NCBI GenBank assembly: GCA_028671895.1 | Contig: JAPMAC010000197.1 | Span: 6,799,501 to 6,863,500 of the forward strand | Source of the DNA: Oenanthe sinensis | Lineage: Eukaryota > Streptophyta > Magnoliopsida > Apiales > Apiaceae | Direction of reading: 5' to 3' | Length of the DNA stretch: 64,000 nt | Shown here: positions 24,461 through 34,900 of the stretch, one piece after another | Position numbering within the stretch: position 1 is the stretch's first letter | Layout: each line of letters begins with the position of its first letter | Position numbers and translations under genes: made by a program | Notes under the pieces: model-generated | The model's input: the letters and a program-made list of their open reading frames with translations, nothing else | Told to the model about the DNA's origin: nothing | Database searches by the model: none

Positions 24461-24823
24461 GAGATGTTTGTTTCATTTTTCAGTTGTTCAACTTGTTAAG
24501 AGTTAGAAAAAAACAGATCAAATTCAGTAATTTGTCTGCATTGTAATATTCACAGATTTCTGTGCTGAGTTTGAATATAATTGTTTAAACACGAACACTT
24601 CATGTCGAATTCGTTCTAGACTTTATATCAATTATATAACAGTTTTCTAAATATTAATTGTGTAATACTAATCAAGTTAAAATAATATCTTTCACTTGAA
24701 AAGTATTTCATTATAATTAATATTTCGCGAGTAATTAAAATAATATTTTTAATCCAATCATTCCGCGATTAATTTTCAGATATTGTATTCAACCCCCCTT
24801 CTACAATATCAGGGACCAACAAT

Positions 24824-24840
24824 TGGCATCAGAGCAGGTT
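24824..24840 (+). other. Primer binding site of SIRE-young
   Basis: TGGCATCAGAGCAGGTT begins two bases after the LTR end; it matches plant initiator-Met tRNA apart from one base near the start. Confidence 0.85.
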
Positions 24841-25031
24841 GATATAGTTAATATCAGATCCAAACCAAAAATTCCGCAACTCATTCAGATCTCAAAAATT
24901 ATTTTAAATTCGAAATAATTTTTTATTCGAAATAATTTTTTTTTTCTAAAAAATTATTTTTGATCAAAAATTGTTTTAAGACAAAAATTAAAATATTTTT
25001 TTGAAACACTTAATTTTTAATCTTATTAAAG

Positions 25032-27470
25032 ATGAGTACCCAGAAAGTGACTAGTATTAAAATTCCACAGTTTGATAGAGAACACTACAACTTGTGGAAA
25101 CAAAAAATGCTACTGTTTATCGGGATTGCAAATCCTAAGTATGCATTGATTATGGCTAAAGGTGTTGAGCTCCCTATATCAGTTGTTCTCGAACATACAG
25201 TAGATGGGGTCGTAATTCCCCACAGACAGTTTCCGAAAAGTCCGGCAGACTATACAGATGAGGAAAAAGAAGCTGTGTCCCTTGATAATAATCTGAAGCT
25301 CATATTAATTGAATCCCTAGACTACATCATGTACAACCAAGTAGTCAATTGCAAGAATGCAAAACAAATCTGGGAAACAATTGAAATTATCAATGAGGGA
25401 ACTGAAGAAGTTAAGGAGAATAGACTGGAGATCCTGACCACCCAATATGAACAGTTTAGATCCAACCCTGGTGAGGGTATCTCTGAGGTGTTTCAGAGAC
25501 TAAACAAATTGATAAACGAGCTAAACATGAATGGAAAGTTTTATCAGAACCAAGAGGTGAACAGGAAGTTTTTGTTGACCTTACCAGAGCATCTGGAGCA
25601 CAGGATTGCAGCCATCCGGGAATCTAGGGACATGAAAGAGGTAACCCTAGAAAGACTCTACGGAGTTTTAAAAACTTATGAGCTGGAACAGATCCAAACC
25701 AGAGAGATGTATGGAAGAGGTAAGGTACTGAGTTCCTCCAAGGCATTAATGGTAGAAGCACCAGAGAAAGAAGAAGTGAAGGCTGTTGCACCTTCTAACA
25801 GTTCAACAGAGTATGTGGTTCCAGAACTTGGACATACTGCTGACAAACAAGAAGATGGTGATTTCTACTCACTGGAAGAACTAGATCAGCTAGAAGATGA
25901 ATCTCTAGCTATGGTTGCCAGGAAGTTTGGCAACATGAGATTCCGAAGAAACTCCTCATTCAGAAGTAAGCCTAATTTTGGAAGATTCCAAAGAGGAGGT
26001 TCTTCGACAGCAGTATCAAAAAGCGGCTACAAGACCGGCTTAGTTGATAGAAGCAAGTTTCGTTGCTTCAACTGTAATGAGCTAGGCCACTTTGCAACTG
26101 AGTGCAAGAAGCCTAAGCAAGGGAAGAAGAGAGAGTCTTATGAAGAGCTCAAGGAGAAGTATGATGCGCTAGTGAAAAAGCATCAAGGAAAGTCCTATCT
26201 AGCAGCAGGCAAAAGCTGGGATGACTCAGATAACGATGATGAGGAAGAGCTGGGAAATCTTGCTCTTATGGCTTCATCACAGGAATCACTGTCTCCCACC
26301 CGTGACAGAGGAATAGAGGTAAATCCTTCTTGTCCCAAGATGTTTGCGTTGCTAGGTAAAGAATTAGATGGTGAAAGAGATAAAGTAAAGAAACTCAGAC
26401 TCAAAGTCAAAGAGTTAATTGATGAGACTGAAGTTCTTAAACAGTTAAAAAGAAATCATGACAAGTTGACTGTTAAGCTGACTGAAGACTTAGCTGTTGA
26501 AGTCAGTAAAGTCAGTTGTCATGTTGCTGTAGAAACTAATCTCAGAAACCAGATAGAAGAAGAAAAGAAGAAGTGTCTTGCATATAAGAATTCCTCATAT
26601 ATTGTTAAGAACCTAGTTGACCAACAAGAAATAAATCGTAAAGTTGGAATAGGCTTCGAGTATAACAAATCTGTAGGAAAGCCAAGCAACATAACCCCCT
26701 TTAGAAAAAGTGCTGAAGAAAGGGGTATCCCACATGTTGTTAAAGACACACCGAAACCTCTCTTCATAACACCGATAGCTGAACCTATCCTTGAGAGCTC
26801 CATACTGATTGCATATGAAATGCAGTTAGAGGATCTCGAGGAAGAGAAGAAGAGAGGAGAACAGGTTAAGGACATAAAAGGAGTTAATGTCCAGAAAGAG
26901 AAATGTGCACCAGAGACACCTGTGGAAGATGTGGGAACTTTTGATTCCCCCAGACCTGGTGTAGGTGCAAAAGACTTAAAGAATAAAATGAACAGACCCA
27001 ACACGTTTGTGAACAGTAGGAACAGTAACAATAAATTTCATTCTACTGAAAACTTCAAATATGATGATAAAACTGAAGCAGAATCTGTTAAACCCCCTAC
27101 TGTATTGAATAACATGCCTACTATTGATGCTTTCCATAAACCATGTGGTATAATGAATTGCATGTTATGTGCCTTTAATGCTATGACTGCTTACTTTAAA
27201 CGCATGATAGCTAAGAAAGATAACATGACACCTAGACAGCACATCAATAGTAAATTTGCTAAATCCAAGACTGCGACTCCTTCACCTGAAAAGAAGGAAT
27301 CATATATTCCTAAGTCTAAACAGAAAGTTGTTAAGACTGTTTATAGGAAGGTAGGAACAGTCAAGGAAGAAAATGTTGTTATTCGAAAAGGATCTGTTGT
27401 CAAAGCAGACAAAGGTCAGTTCTTTAAGTATGCCGGGCCCAATCAATTTTGGGTTCCGAAGACGAATTAA
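25032..27470 (+). CDS. gag: SIRE-young gag (812 aa)
   Basis: Capsid/nucleocapsid protein that packages the element RNA. It starts at the first ATG after the PBS (MSTQKVTSIKIPQFD). Residues about 10-230 form the copia-type gag region (UBN2-like, with NLWKQKM and LNKLINELNMNG), followed by an acidic linker and a CCHC knuckle CFNCNELGHFATEC (about 346-359). Residues about 450-540 are Lys/Glu-rich and probably helical, and the C-terminal 250 residues are basic and low-complexity, ending GPNQFWVPKTN. Length is large for copia but normal for SIRE. It ends in TAA at 27468; pol is in the same frame but begins only after two more stops. Confidence 0.93.
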   Translation: MSTQKVTSIKIPQFDREHYNLWKQKMLLFIGIANPKYALIMAKGVELPISVVLEHTVDGVVIPHRQFPKSPADYTDEEKEAVSLDNNLKLILIESLDYIMYNQVVNCKNAKQIWETIEIINEGTEEVKENRLEILTTQYEQFRSNPGEGISEVFQRLNKLINELNMNGKFYQNQEVNRKFLLTLPEHLEHRIAAIRESRDMKEVTLERLYGVLKTYELEQIQTREMYGRGKVLSSSKALMVEAPEKEEVKAVAPSNSSTEYVVPELGHTADKQEDGDFYSLEELDQLEDESLAMVARKFGNMRFRRNSSFRSKPNFGRFQRGGSSTAVSKSGYKTGLVDRSKFRCFNCNELGHFATECKKPKQGKKRESYEELKEKYDALVKKHQGKSYLAAGKSWDDSDNDDEEELGNLALMASSQESLSPTRDRGIEVNPSCPKMFALLGKELDGERDKVKKLRLKVKELIDETEVLKQLKRNHDKLTVKLTEDLAVEVSKVSCHVAVETNLRNQIEEEKKKCLAYKNSSYIVKNLVDQQEINRKVGIGFEYNKSVGKPSNITPFRKSAEERGIPHVVKDTPKPLFITPIAEPILESSILIAYEMQLEDLEEEKKRGEQVKDIKGVNVQKEKCAPETPVEDVGTFDSPRPGVGAKDLKNKMNRPNTFVNSRNSNNKFHSTENFKYDDKTEAESVKPPTVLNNMPTIDAFHKPCGIMNCMLCAFNAMTAYFKRMIAKKDNMTPRQHINSKFAKSKTATPSPEKKESYIPKSKQKVVKTVYRKVGTVKEENVVIRKGSVVKADKGQFFKYAGPNQFWVPKTN

Positions 27471-27482
27471 TCCGTTTGATAA

Positions 27483-30400
27483 TTGCAGGGAGTTAAACAG
27501 GTAAACCGAGTTATATGGATCCTGGACAGCGGATCGTCAAGGCATATGACCGGAGATAGAGCCCTGCTATCAGACGTGGTTGAGAGAGCTGGCCCAATCG
27601 TCACCTTTGGAGATAACAGCAAAGGAATGACTACGGGATATGGCAAGTTAAATACAGGAAATGTTATCATTGAAAATGTCTCTTTGGTGGAAGGACTTAA
27701 GCACAATCTACTCAGCGTCAGTCAATTTTGTGATAGAGGTTACAAAGTAAACTTTATCAAGGAGAAGTGCTTAATAGCTCATTCTAAAGAAGACAGACTA
27801 GCCTTGCGTGGAGTAAGGAAAGGAAACTTGTACGTAGCTGATTTCAACTCGGGAACTGAAGCTGAAGCAAACTGTTTTTATTCAAAAGCTTCAACAGAAG
27901 ATAGTTGGCTATGGCACAAGAAACTCTCACACCTGAATTTCAAAACAATGAACTCTCTAGTCAAGAGGGATTTGGTGAGAGGACTGCCTCCGATGGAATT
28001 TACTCAAGAAGGCTTGTGTGAGGCATGTCAAAAAGGGAAGTCAAAGAAAGCAACTCACAGAGGCACAGACACTACAAACATCACTGAACCACTTCAACTC
28101 CTACACATGGATTTATTTGGTCCAGTAAATATTCTGTCTATGTCAAGGAAGAAATATGCCTTAGTGATTGTAGATAACTTCACAAAGTACACGTGGGTTT
28201 TATTCTTGAACTCTAAAGATGAAACTCCGCAGTTGGTGATTGATCATGTAAAGTTGATTGAGTTAGATTCAAAGCTACCTGTCCGAGCAATCAGATCAGA
28301 TAATGGAACAGAATTCAAGAATGAAATTCTGAATAACTTCTGCTCAGACAAAGGGATAACAAGACAATTCTCAGCGCCAAGAACTCCGCAACAGAATGGA
28401 GTAGTAGAAAGGAAGAATCGAACCTTGATTGAAGCTGCAAGAACAATGTTAAGTGAATCAAGGTTGCCTATCTACTTCTGGGCTGAAGCAGTGAACACAG
28501 CTTGTTATACCCAGAATCGAACCTTAATCAACAAAGATCATATGAAAACTCCCTATGAATTAATGGCTGGCAAGAAACCTACTCTCAAGTACTTTCATGT
28601 ATTTGGAGCCAAATGCTTTGTGCTAAAAGATGGAGATGAACGCATTGGCAAATTTGAGGCCAAGGCACATGAAGCTATTTTTGTCGGATACTCGAGAAGA
28701 GCATATAGGGTTTACATAATTGATCAGCACCAAGTGAAGGAAAGTGTAAATGTAACTTTTGATGACACTAAACTCCCAAGTATCCAAACTGAAGATTCTT
28801 CTGAGTCATTAAAATTTGATAATTATCCAGACTCACATTCTAATGACGAAGAAGAACCTGAGGTTGCAGCAGGAAATGATGACAACAATGATGGTAATGA
28901 TCCAGGTAATAGTGGTGGAAACAATGGCAACACTGGAGATTCTACTAATACCAGTGGTGGATCAACAAGTCATCCTGGCAGCAACTCAGGGGGAGATGAA
29001 AGATCAACTGGCACAACACAACATCACAATGAATTTCGAGGCGAATCATCAAGATCAAACCTACCTAGGGAAAGGATATGGAGCAGAGATCATCCTTTTG
29101 AATTGATCATAGGTGATCCAGATGTTGGAGTAAGAACCAGAAGTGCAACTTCAAATGAATGTTTATTCTCAGTTTTTCTATCTCAAGAAGAACCAAAGAA
29201 GATTGAAGATGCACTAATTGATCCAGATTGGGTTCTTGCCATGCAAGAAGAGCTCAATCAGTTCGAAAGACAAGAAGTCTGGACACTGGTACCCAGGCCT
29301 AAAGATAGATCTGTTATTGGCACGAAATGGGTATACAGGAACAAATTAGACGGTGATGGCATTGTTACAAGGAACAAGGCCAGACTGGTTGCAAAGGGTT
29401 ACTCCCAGGAAGAGGGAATTGATTATGACGAAACCTACGCACCAGTTGCAAGACTTGAAGCCATCAGGATATTTCTGGCATTCGCAGCACATTCCAATTT
29501 CAAAGTCTATCAAATGGATGTGAAGAGTGCATTTCTGAATGGAGAGCTAGAAGAGGAAGTATATGTGGAACAGCCCCCTGGCTTTGAAAATCCAGAGTTT
29601 GCTGATTTTGTGTATTTTCTATTCAAAGCCCTCTATGGACTCAAGCAAGCACCGAGGACATGGTATGACACTCTCTCTGTGTTTTTACTTGAAAATGGTT
29701 TCATAAGAGGTGTCATAGATAAAACTCTCTTTTATAAATTGCATGAAAAAGATATGATATTTGTCCAAGTGTATGTTGACGATATTATATTTGGTTCTAC
29801 TAACGAAAACCTATGCAAAAGATTTGCTAAGTTAATGCAGAGCAGATATGAAATGAGCATGATAGGTGAGCTGTCATTCTTCCTTGGATTGCAAGTAAAG
29901 CAAAAGGAAGATGGGATTTTTATTTGCCAATCAAAGTACGTAAGAGATCTTCTCAGAAAATATAGTCTCGAAGATTCTTCACCGGCAAAAACCCCAATGC
30001 CAACAGCCACGAAGCTTGACAAAGATGAAACTGGTAAGAAAGTTGACATCACAAGCTATAGAGGTATGATAGGCTCATTATTATATCTAACTGCTAGTAG
30101 ACCCGACATAATGTTCGCAACTTGCTTATGTGCAAGGTTTCAATCTGACCCAAAAGAATCTCATCTAATAGCTGTTAAACGGATTTTTAGATATCTAAAG
30201 GGTACACCAAATCTAGGTATTTGGTACCCTAAGGATACAGGTTTTGACCTAATAGGCTATACAGATTCAGATTATGCAGGGTGTAGGATGGACAGGAAAA
30301 GTACTTCTGGAAGCTGTCAGTTTCTAGGACGAAGGTTGATCTCCTGGTACAGCAAGAAACAGCATTCAGTATCTACCTCGACAGCCGAAGCAGAATACAT

Positions 30401-30716
30401 TGCGGCAGGTAGCTGTTGTGCACAGATCTTGTGGATTAGGAATCAGCTAAATGACTATGGACTTGCGTTGAACAAAATTCCAATTTTCTGCGACAACACA
30501 AGTGCTATAGCTATTTCCAACAATCCTGTACAACATTCGCGAACCAAGCACATTGACATAAGGTATCACTTTATCAGAGAGCATGTCATGAACGGAACTG
30601 TGGTGTTACATTTTGTACCCACGGAAGATCAATTAGCCGACATCTTCACAAAACCACTTGATGAATCCACTTTCTCAAAGCTGGTTAGTGAATTAGGGAT
30701 GTTAAACTATGGCTAA
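27483..30716 (+). CDS. pol: SIRE-young pol: protease, integrase, RT, RNase H (1077 aa)
   Basis: Open frame in the same phase as gag. The true start is unclear: no ATG lies before the protease, and the first sense codon after the stops is TTG at 27483. Protease ILDSGSSRHMTGD (about residues 14-26) is followed by the GAG pre-integrase region (LWHKKLSHLNF, CEACQKGKSKK), the integrase DDE core (LHMDLFGP, IRSDNGTEF, QQNGVVERKNR), a Gly/Asn/Ser-rich linker (about 455-520), RT (TKWVYRNKLDGDG, QMDVKSAFLNGE, YVDDIIFGS) and RNase H (DSDYAGCRMDRKSTSG, STAEAEYIAAGSCCAQ). All catalytic residues expected for the family appear present, so it looks competent. It ends LNYG followed by TAA. Confidence 0.94.
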   Translation: MQGVKQVNRVIWILDSGSSRHMTGDRALLSDVVERAGPIVTFGDNSKGMTTGYGKLNTGNVIIENVSLVEGLKHNLLSVSQFCDRGYKVNFIKEKCLIAHSKEDRLALRGVRKGNLYVADFNSGTEAEANCFYSKASTEDSWLWHKKLSHLNFKTMNSLVKRDLVRGLPPMEFTQEGLCEACQKGKSKKATHRGTDTTNITEPLQLLHMDLFGPVNILSMSRKKYALVIVDNFTKYTWVLFLNSKDETPQLVIDHVKLIELDSKLPVRAIRSDNGTEFKNEILNNFCSDKGITRQFSAPRTPQQNGVVERKNRTLIEAARTMLSESRLPIYFWAEAVNTACYTQNRTLINKDHMKTPYELMAGKKPTLKYFHVFGAKCFVLKDGDERIGKFEAKAHEAIFVGYSRRAYRVYIIDQHQVKESVNVTFDDTKLPSIQTEDSSESLKFDNYPDSHSNDEEEPEVAAGNDDNNDGNDPGNSGGNNGNTGDSTNTSGGSTSHPGSNSGGDERSTGTTQHHNEFRGESSRSNLPRERIWSRDHPFELIIGDPDVGVRTRSATSNECLFSVFLSQEEPKKIEDALIDPDWVLAMQEELNQFERQEVWTLVPRPKDRSVIGTKWVYRNKLDGDGIVTRNKARLVAKGYSQEEGIDYDETYAPVARLEAIRIFLAFAAHSNFKVYQMDVKSAFLNGELEEEVYVEQPPGFENPEFADFVYFLFKALYGLKQAPRTWYDTLSVFLLENGFIRGVIDKTLFYKLHEKDMIFVQVYVDDIIFGSTNENLCKRFAKLMQSRYEMSMIGELSFFLGLQVKQKEDGIFICQSKYVRDLLRKYSLEDSSPAKTPMPTATKLDKDETGKKVDITSYRGMIGSLLYLTASRPDIMFATCLCARFQSDPKESHLIAVKRIFRYLKGTPNLGIWYPKDTGFDLIGYTDSDYAGCRMDRKSTSGSCQFLGRRLISWYSKKQHSVSTSTAEAEYIAAGSCCAQILWIRNQLNDYGLALNKIPIFCDNTSAIAISNNPVQHSRTKHIDIRYHFIREHVMNGTVVLHFVPTEDQLADIFTKPLDESTFSKLVSELGMLNYG

Positions 30717-31405
30717 ATTTTTGGTTGTTAGGAGTTAATTTAAGCTCATAAATATTAAATGTTAATATTTAAAGAGTTTATGAGACTTGAATTAATAAAA
30801 TCCTAGGGCTTATGAATTTTTGGAAAATTATCTTAAGATTAAATCAATATTCTTAGAAGATAAGGGTTTCAATTAAAGCATAAGTAATTTTGTTTAAATT
30901 AAGCCTTATGTAAATTAATATATATATTTGTCTAACTATTATTGTACAGTAAAATAAATGAGTATGTTATTAATTGTTCAATTAAATTGCTTATTAAATT
31001 AATCCAAAAATGAGTTAATTTAATTCTTAAATTAATTAAAACAATTAATAATGTAAATATTTATTATATGTCTTTAATAAGTTATTAGTATGTAGAGTAT
31101 TGTTTGTTAATATTTATTGTAAAATTAATAATTTATCTAATATTCGAATAAGATTTTTGTTATTTTATTTCGAATTTAGAAACAATTATTAATTAAAGTA
31201 ATTATTCTATTTTATCTTTACTTGTCAGCATGACTTTTATTTTAATATCAGTATGACCTTTTATATTTAATTTTCGGCATGACTTTTTAAAACCAAGTAA
31301 AAGTCATACCGAAAGTTTAAAAGAAAAAGTCATACCGAGAGTGTTCAATAAAAGTCATACCGAGAATAGTTTGTACTGTTTTTTTTATTGTTTTTAATTG
31401 ATTTT

Positions 31406-31437
31406 CTCGGTATGACTTATTAATAAGTCATACCGAG
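31406..31437. repeat. Perfect 32-bp palindrome in internal promoter
   Basis: The left half is ctcggtatgacttatt and the right half its exact reverse complement. It is made of two aagtcataccga motifs placed head to head. A shorter form of the same arrangement stands at 24074-24097 in the LTR. Confidence 0.95.
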
Positions 31438-31459
31438 CCCATGTTAATACTATTTCTAT

Positions 31460-31467
31460 TATATAAG
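31460..31467 (+). promoter_or_regulatory. Internal TATA box before ORF3
   Basis: TATATAAG, a strong plant TATA form, lies 22 bases after the palindrome and about 440 bases before the ORF3 ATG, inside the motif field. Confidence 0.5.
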
Positions 31468-31903
31468 TCATATTACAATATGTCATACTCAGTTCTATTA
31501 GTCATACACACACTGATACACACAACCCGATCAGTTGCTTGTCTTTAGCAAGAAATCGATTGATTCTCATCCATTTCAACTGATTTCAGTTGCTGTTACT
31601 TGCTGATTTCAAGCTCCTTGCTTGCTAGTTTGTTATAATTGACTAAAACAAGCAAAACTCTGCCCATTTTTTTTCAAAAATCGCAGTGATTGTTCTTATT
31701 CTTGTTAAAAATCGAAGCAAGTGGTGTTAATTGTGACCTAAGTCAGTTGTGTAGTGTTTTACTGATTAAAGTCGATTTGGGTTTTAATAGAAATTAGGGT
31801 TTCAATTTTTCAAATGTAATTTTCGAATTATTGGCTTGTAATTGTTAATTTTAATTTGTAATCGCACATTGTAATTTTCTTAATTGTAATAGTTTAAAGG
31901 AAT

Positions 31904-34900
31904 ATGGCTGGTTATTGCGAATTAGTAAAAACTAATTTTGTAGGATTTTTCAATCCGGTGAACTGTTCAGTCGAGAGGTTTCGACCCTGGATTATTTTTT
32001 TGAATGAACATTCACTCGTCAGAACTGCAATTACTCTGAACGCCCCGTTGCAAGTGTTAGCACTAAGGGCCCTGTATTCCACTGCAAGGAATAGGAGTAC
32101 TGCAGACAGAGTTCAATTCTCTTTCAGCATAGGAGTTCATGAATATATGGTGACTGAAGAGGACGTGAACAGGATTTTGGGCTTTCCCACTGACAATTTC
32201 ATGGATCCACCCACTGTACCAGAAATTCTAGAATTTTTCTATTCTATTAGATATCAGGGTGAGATCAATTTGGTAAGAATGACAAAGTCCAAGTTGGTAA
32301 GTGAGTGGGACTATTTCTTTGACACGTTAGCCAAAGTGTTTGCTCCCACTACAAAGAACAACTTCAACAATATATCTTCACTACTGCAAATCTTTGGGTA
32401 TTCTGTGGCTCACAATAGGAGGATAAATTTTGGGAAGTTGCTTCTGAAAGAAATTATAAGGAAGATAGGGAAACCAGAAAGCAGGGAACAGAATGTTCAA
32501 GTCTACTATCCGAGGTTCCTGATGCTGTTTATGAATGACTTGTTGGTGGAAGAAGACAAAGCCTTATTTCAGAATGGTCCTGTAGAAGAATCTCCGACTT
32601 CTCAGAAACATTTATTTGCAAGGCTCCACAACAACCCAAAGTTTCAAAATGTGCAAGTGGTAAGGACAGATTACATGGCTGAGATATTAGATCATTTTGC
32701 TAATCCTGTGCAGGAACAAGAGCAAGAACAAGTGCCTATGCAATTAGAACATCCTGTGCACCTTCTACTTGAAGCTGCTCAGCATGTCGATCAAGTGGCA
32801 CAAGATCAACAGGTAATATCTCACTCACAATCTTCTAGTTCAATACCTATAGAAATATCTACTGCACTATTAGATTTATCTGTGGCGGACTATGATGGTG
32901 TTCTTACACTCCAGGATATCAGCTACGAACCTGAAAACACACAGGTTCCGCCCCCAGCTGAATTAGAGCCTCAAACAGTTTCTCCTTCATCCTCTTCTTC
33001 GCTAAAAGTCAGAAAAAGGAAGAAACCTGTCAGAATAGTTAGGGGTCTTGGTGCTGATGTGAGTGAACCCGCAGCTCTGTCTCCACAATCTAAAAGATCT
33101 AAATTTCAACCAGAGACACCTGCAGACTCATCCTTTTCCTCTCAATGGGATATGGATTTTGACATGGCCATCCAAGGTTCTTTAGATACACTTGCTCAAC
33201 CAGGTGATCTACTTCGCTGTTCGGCTACAGCTTCAGATAGTGAGGAAAGCACACTGCTAGCTCTCACACTAGCAGGACCTCCGCTTGCAGTTACACAAAC
33301 ACATGAGGGCACATTTGTTGAAGAAAATGTTTTTAATAAAAACTGGTCGGATGCCACCTATGATGTGGACCATGACATTTTCGATGCAGTGCAGCATCAG
33401 ATACCCTCCGAGGTACTTAGGGGCATCACAGACTCTAAAGAGCCATACACTACATTGTCTAAGGTGGTGACCCCCCTGGATATATTACATCCAGTGATTT
33501 TAAAAGGTCTCGAATCCACTGGTGGATTTGAGAGGCAACCACTCCATAGAGGGAGATGGGACTCCATTTATGGAGTAGCTACGTCAGTAGCGGAGCCACT
33601 TCAAGTTAATCTTGTTGAGGACGCGCCTTCACAGGCATCAGAAGGGCATTTTGACTCTTCAAAAGCTATTGTTATATATGCAGGTACAGCTTCAGGATCT
33701 GGAAAGGAGCTAAACACGAGTGATGTGAGACAAACACAAAGTGAAACACATGCACAGAGTGATAGTGAGATAAACAGGAGTGCAAGTGAGCTGAGTGCAC
33801 ACACACACAGTGTTCTATTATCTAAAATGGAAGCTCTCCAGAAAGAAATGCAAATTGTTCAGGCTGAGTTGGTAAAAGTAAAAGCACAAGCAGAAGAAAA
33901 ATCTACATCTGCCTCTGTAACACAGCAGCTGACAATAGTCCGAAAAGATGTTGATGATGTCAAAACCTCCATTCTTCTAAAAACTCAAGACATCCAGAGT
34001 GTACAGAATCTTATTGCTGAAGACATGAAAGAAGTCAGCAAATTACATGAAAAGATTGATGAGGTTAAGAAAAGCTTGACATTAACAATCATTGAAAATG
34101 AAAAGATCTCTACACAAAGATTCAGCAAACTGGATGATGGAATGACACATTTGAATGAAGGAATGAAGCAAATCTATCAGACTATGCAGAAAATGTTGAC
34201 ATCTTTTGAAGCATCCAAAACTCAAGAGGATCCCTCAACTAAGGGGGAGAAAGCAAAGGAGAAAGTAGATGAAAGGGCTACTGCTCAAGAAAAAGGCAAA
34301 GCCAAGCTGTTTTCTGAAGAAGAATTTCAATCGTTTGATCCAGTACCAGAAGAACAGTACTATGCCCAAGAGCAATTCATTGATGACAGTGCTCATGATG
34401 AATCAAGCATTCCTGACTACTGCAGAGCTGAAGAAGAAACTGCATTTGATGAAGAGTTCTTATTTCCTAAAGAAAAGGAGTCTGATCCTGTCTATGAAGA
34501 GGCCTTGAGGAAATTAAAAGAAGAAATCAAATTGAGTAACATCAAAACTGAAAATTTGAAAGCTCTAGTCGAGGAAAAAGCTAAGGCTGAAAAGAAAGCT
34601 AATGTAGAAAAGCAAAATCTCTGGGCCATAGCAGTCAGAGAGAAGAAGAGAGATGTTCAACTCAAAATTGGAAAGAAATGGGATACTGCAAGAGAAATAT
34701 TGGACAAACAACAGAAGGGTCCATTTGAAGACAAGCATCTGAAATCATTAATTGATCGTCTAGAAAAGACAAACGACAACATTGACAGCTTCATGAAAGC
34801 TTTGAAAGAGGAAGTGGACTACATCACTATCTTAGTGGATCACATTCTTGAAGACTGGCAGATACTAGTCTACACTCACAGGAATGGAACATTCAGAATT

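Larger units (their letters stand above)
23400..24821 (+). repeat. 5' LTR of SIRE-young (1422 bp)
   Basis: Starts tgaaaggcat and ends agggaccaaca. It holds a motif field (24040-24440), a TATA box (24451) and a transcribed end with the C-run ttcaacccccct typical of this LTR type. Identical over its length to the 3' LTR except one transition. Confidence 0.96.
30717..31903 (+). promoter_or_regulatory. pol-ORF3 intergenic block with internal promoter signals
   Basis: About 1.2 kb without coding. The first 480 bases are AT-rich. At 31225-31510 the aagtcataccga motif of the LTR appears again: exact forward copies at about 31300, 31326, 31351 and 31424, an inverted copy at 31408, and six weaker ones. 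A TATA box (31460) lies in this field, followed by about 400 bases of leader to the ORF3 ATG. The arrangement copies the LTR promoter, suggesting a separate ORF3 transcript. Confidence 0.65.
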
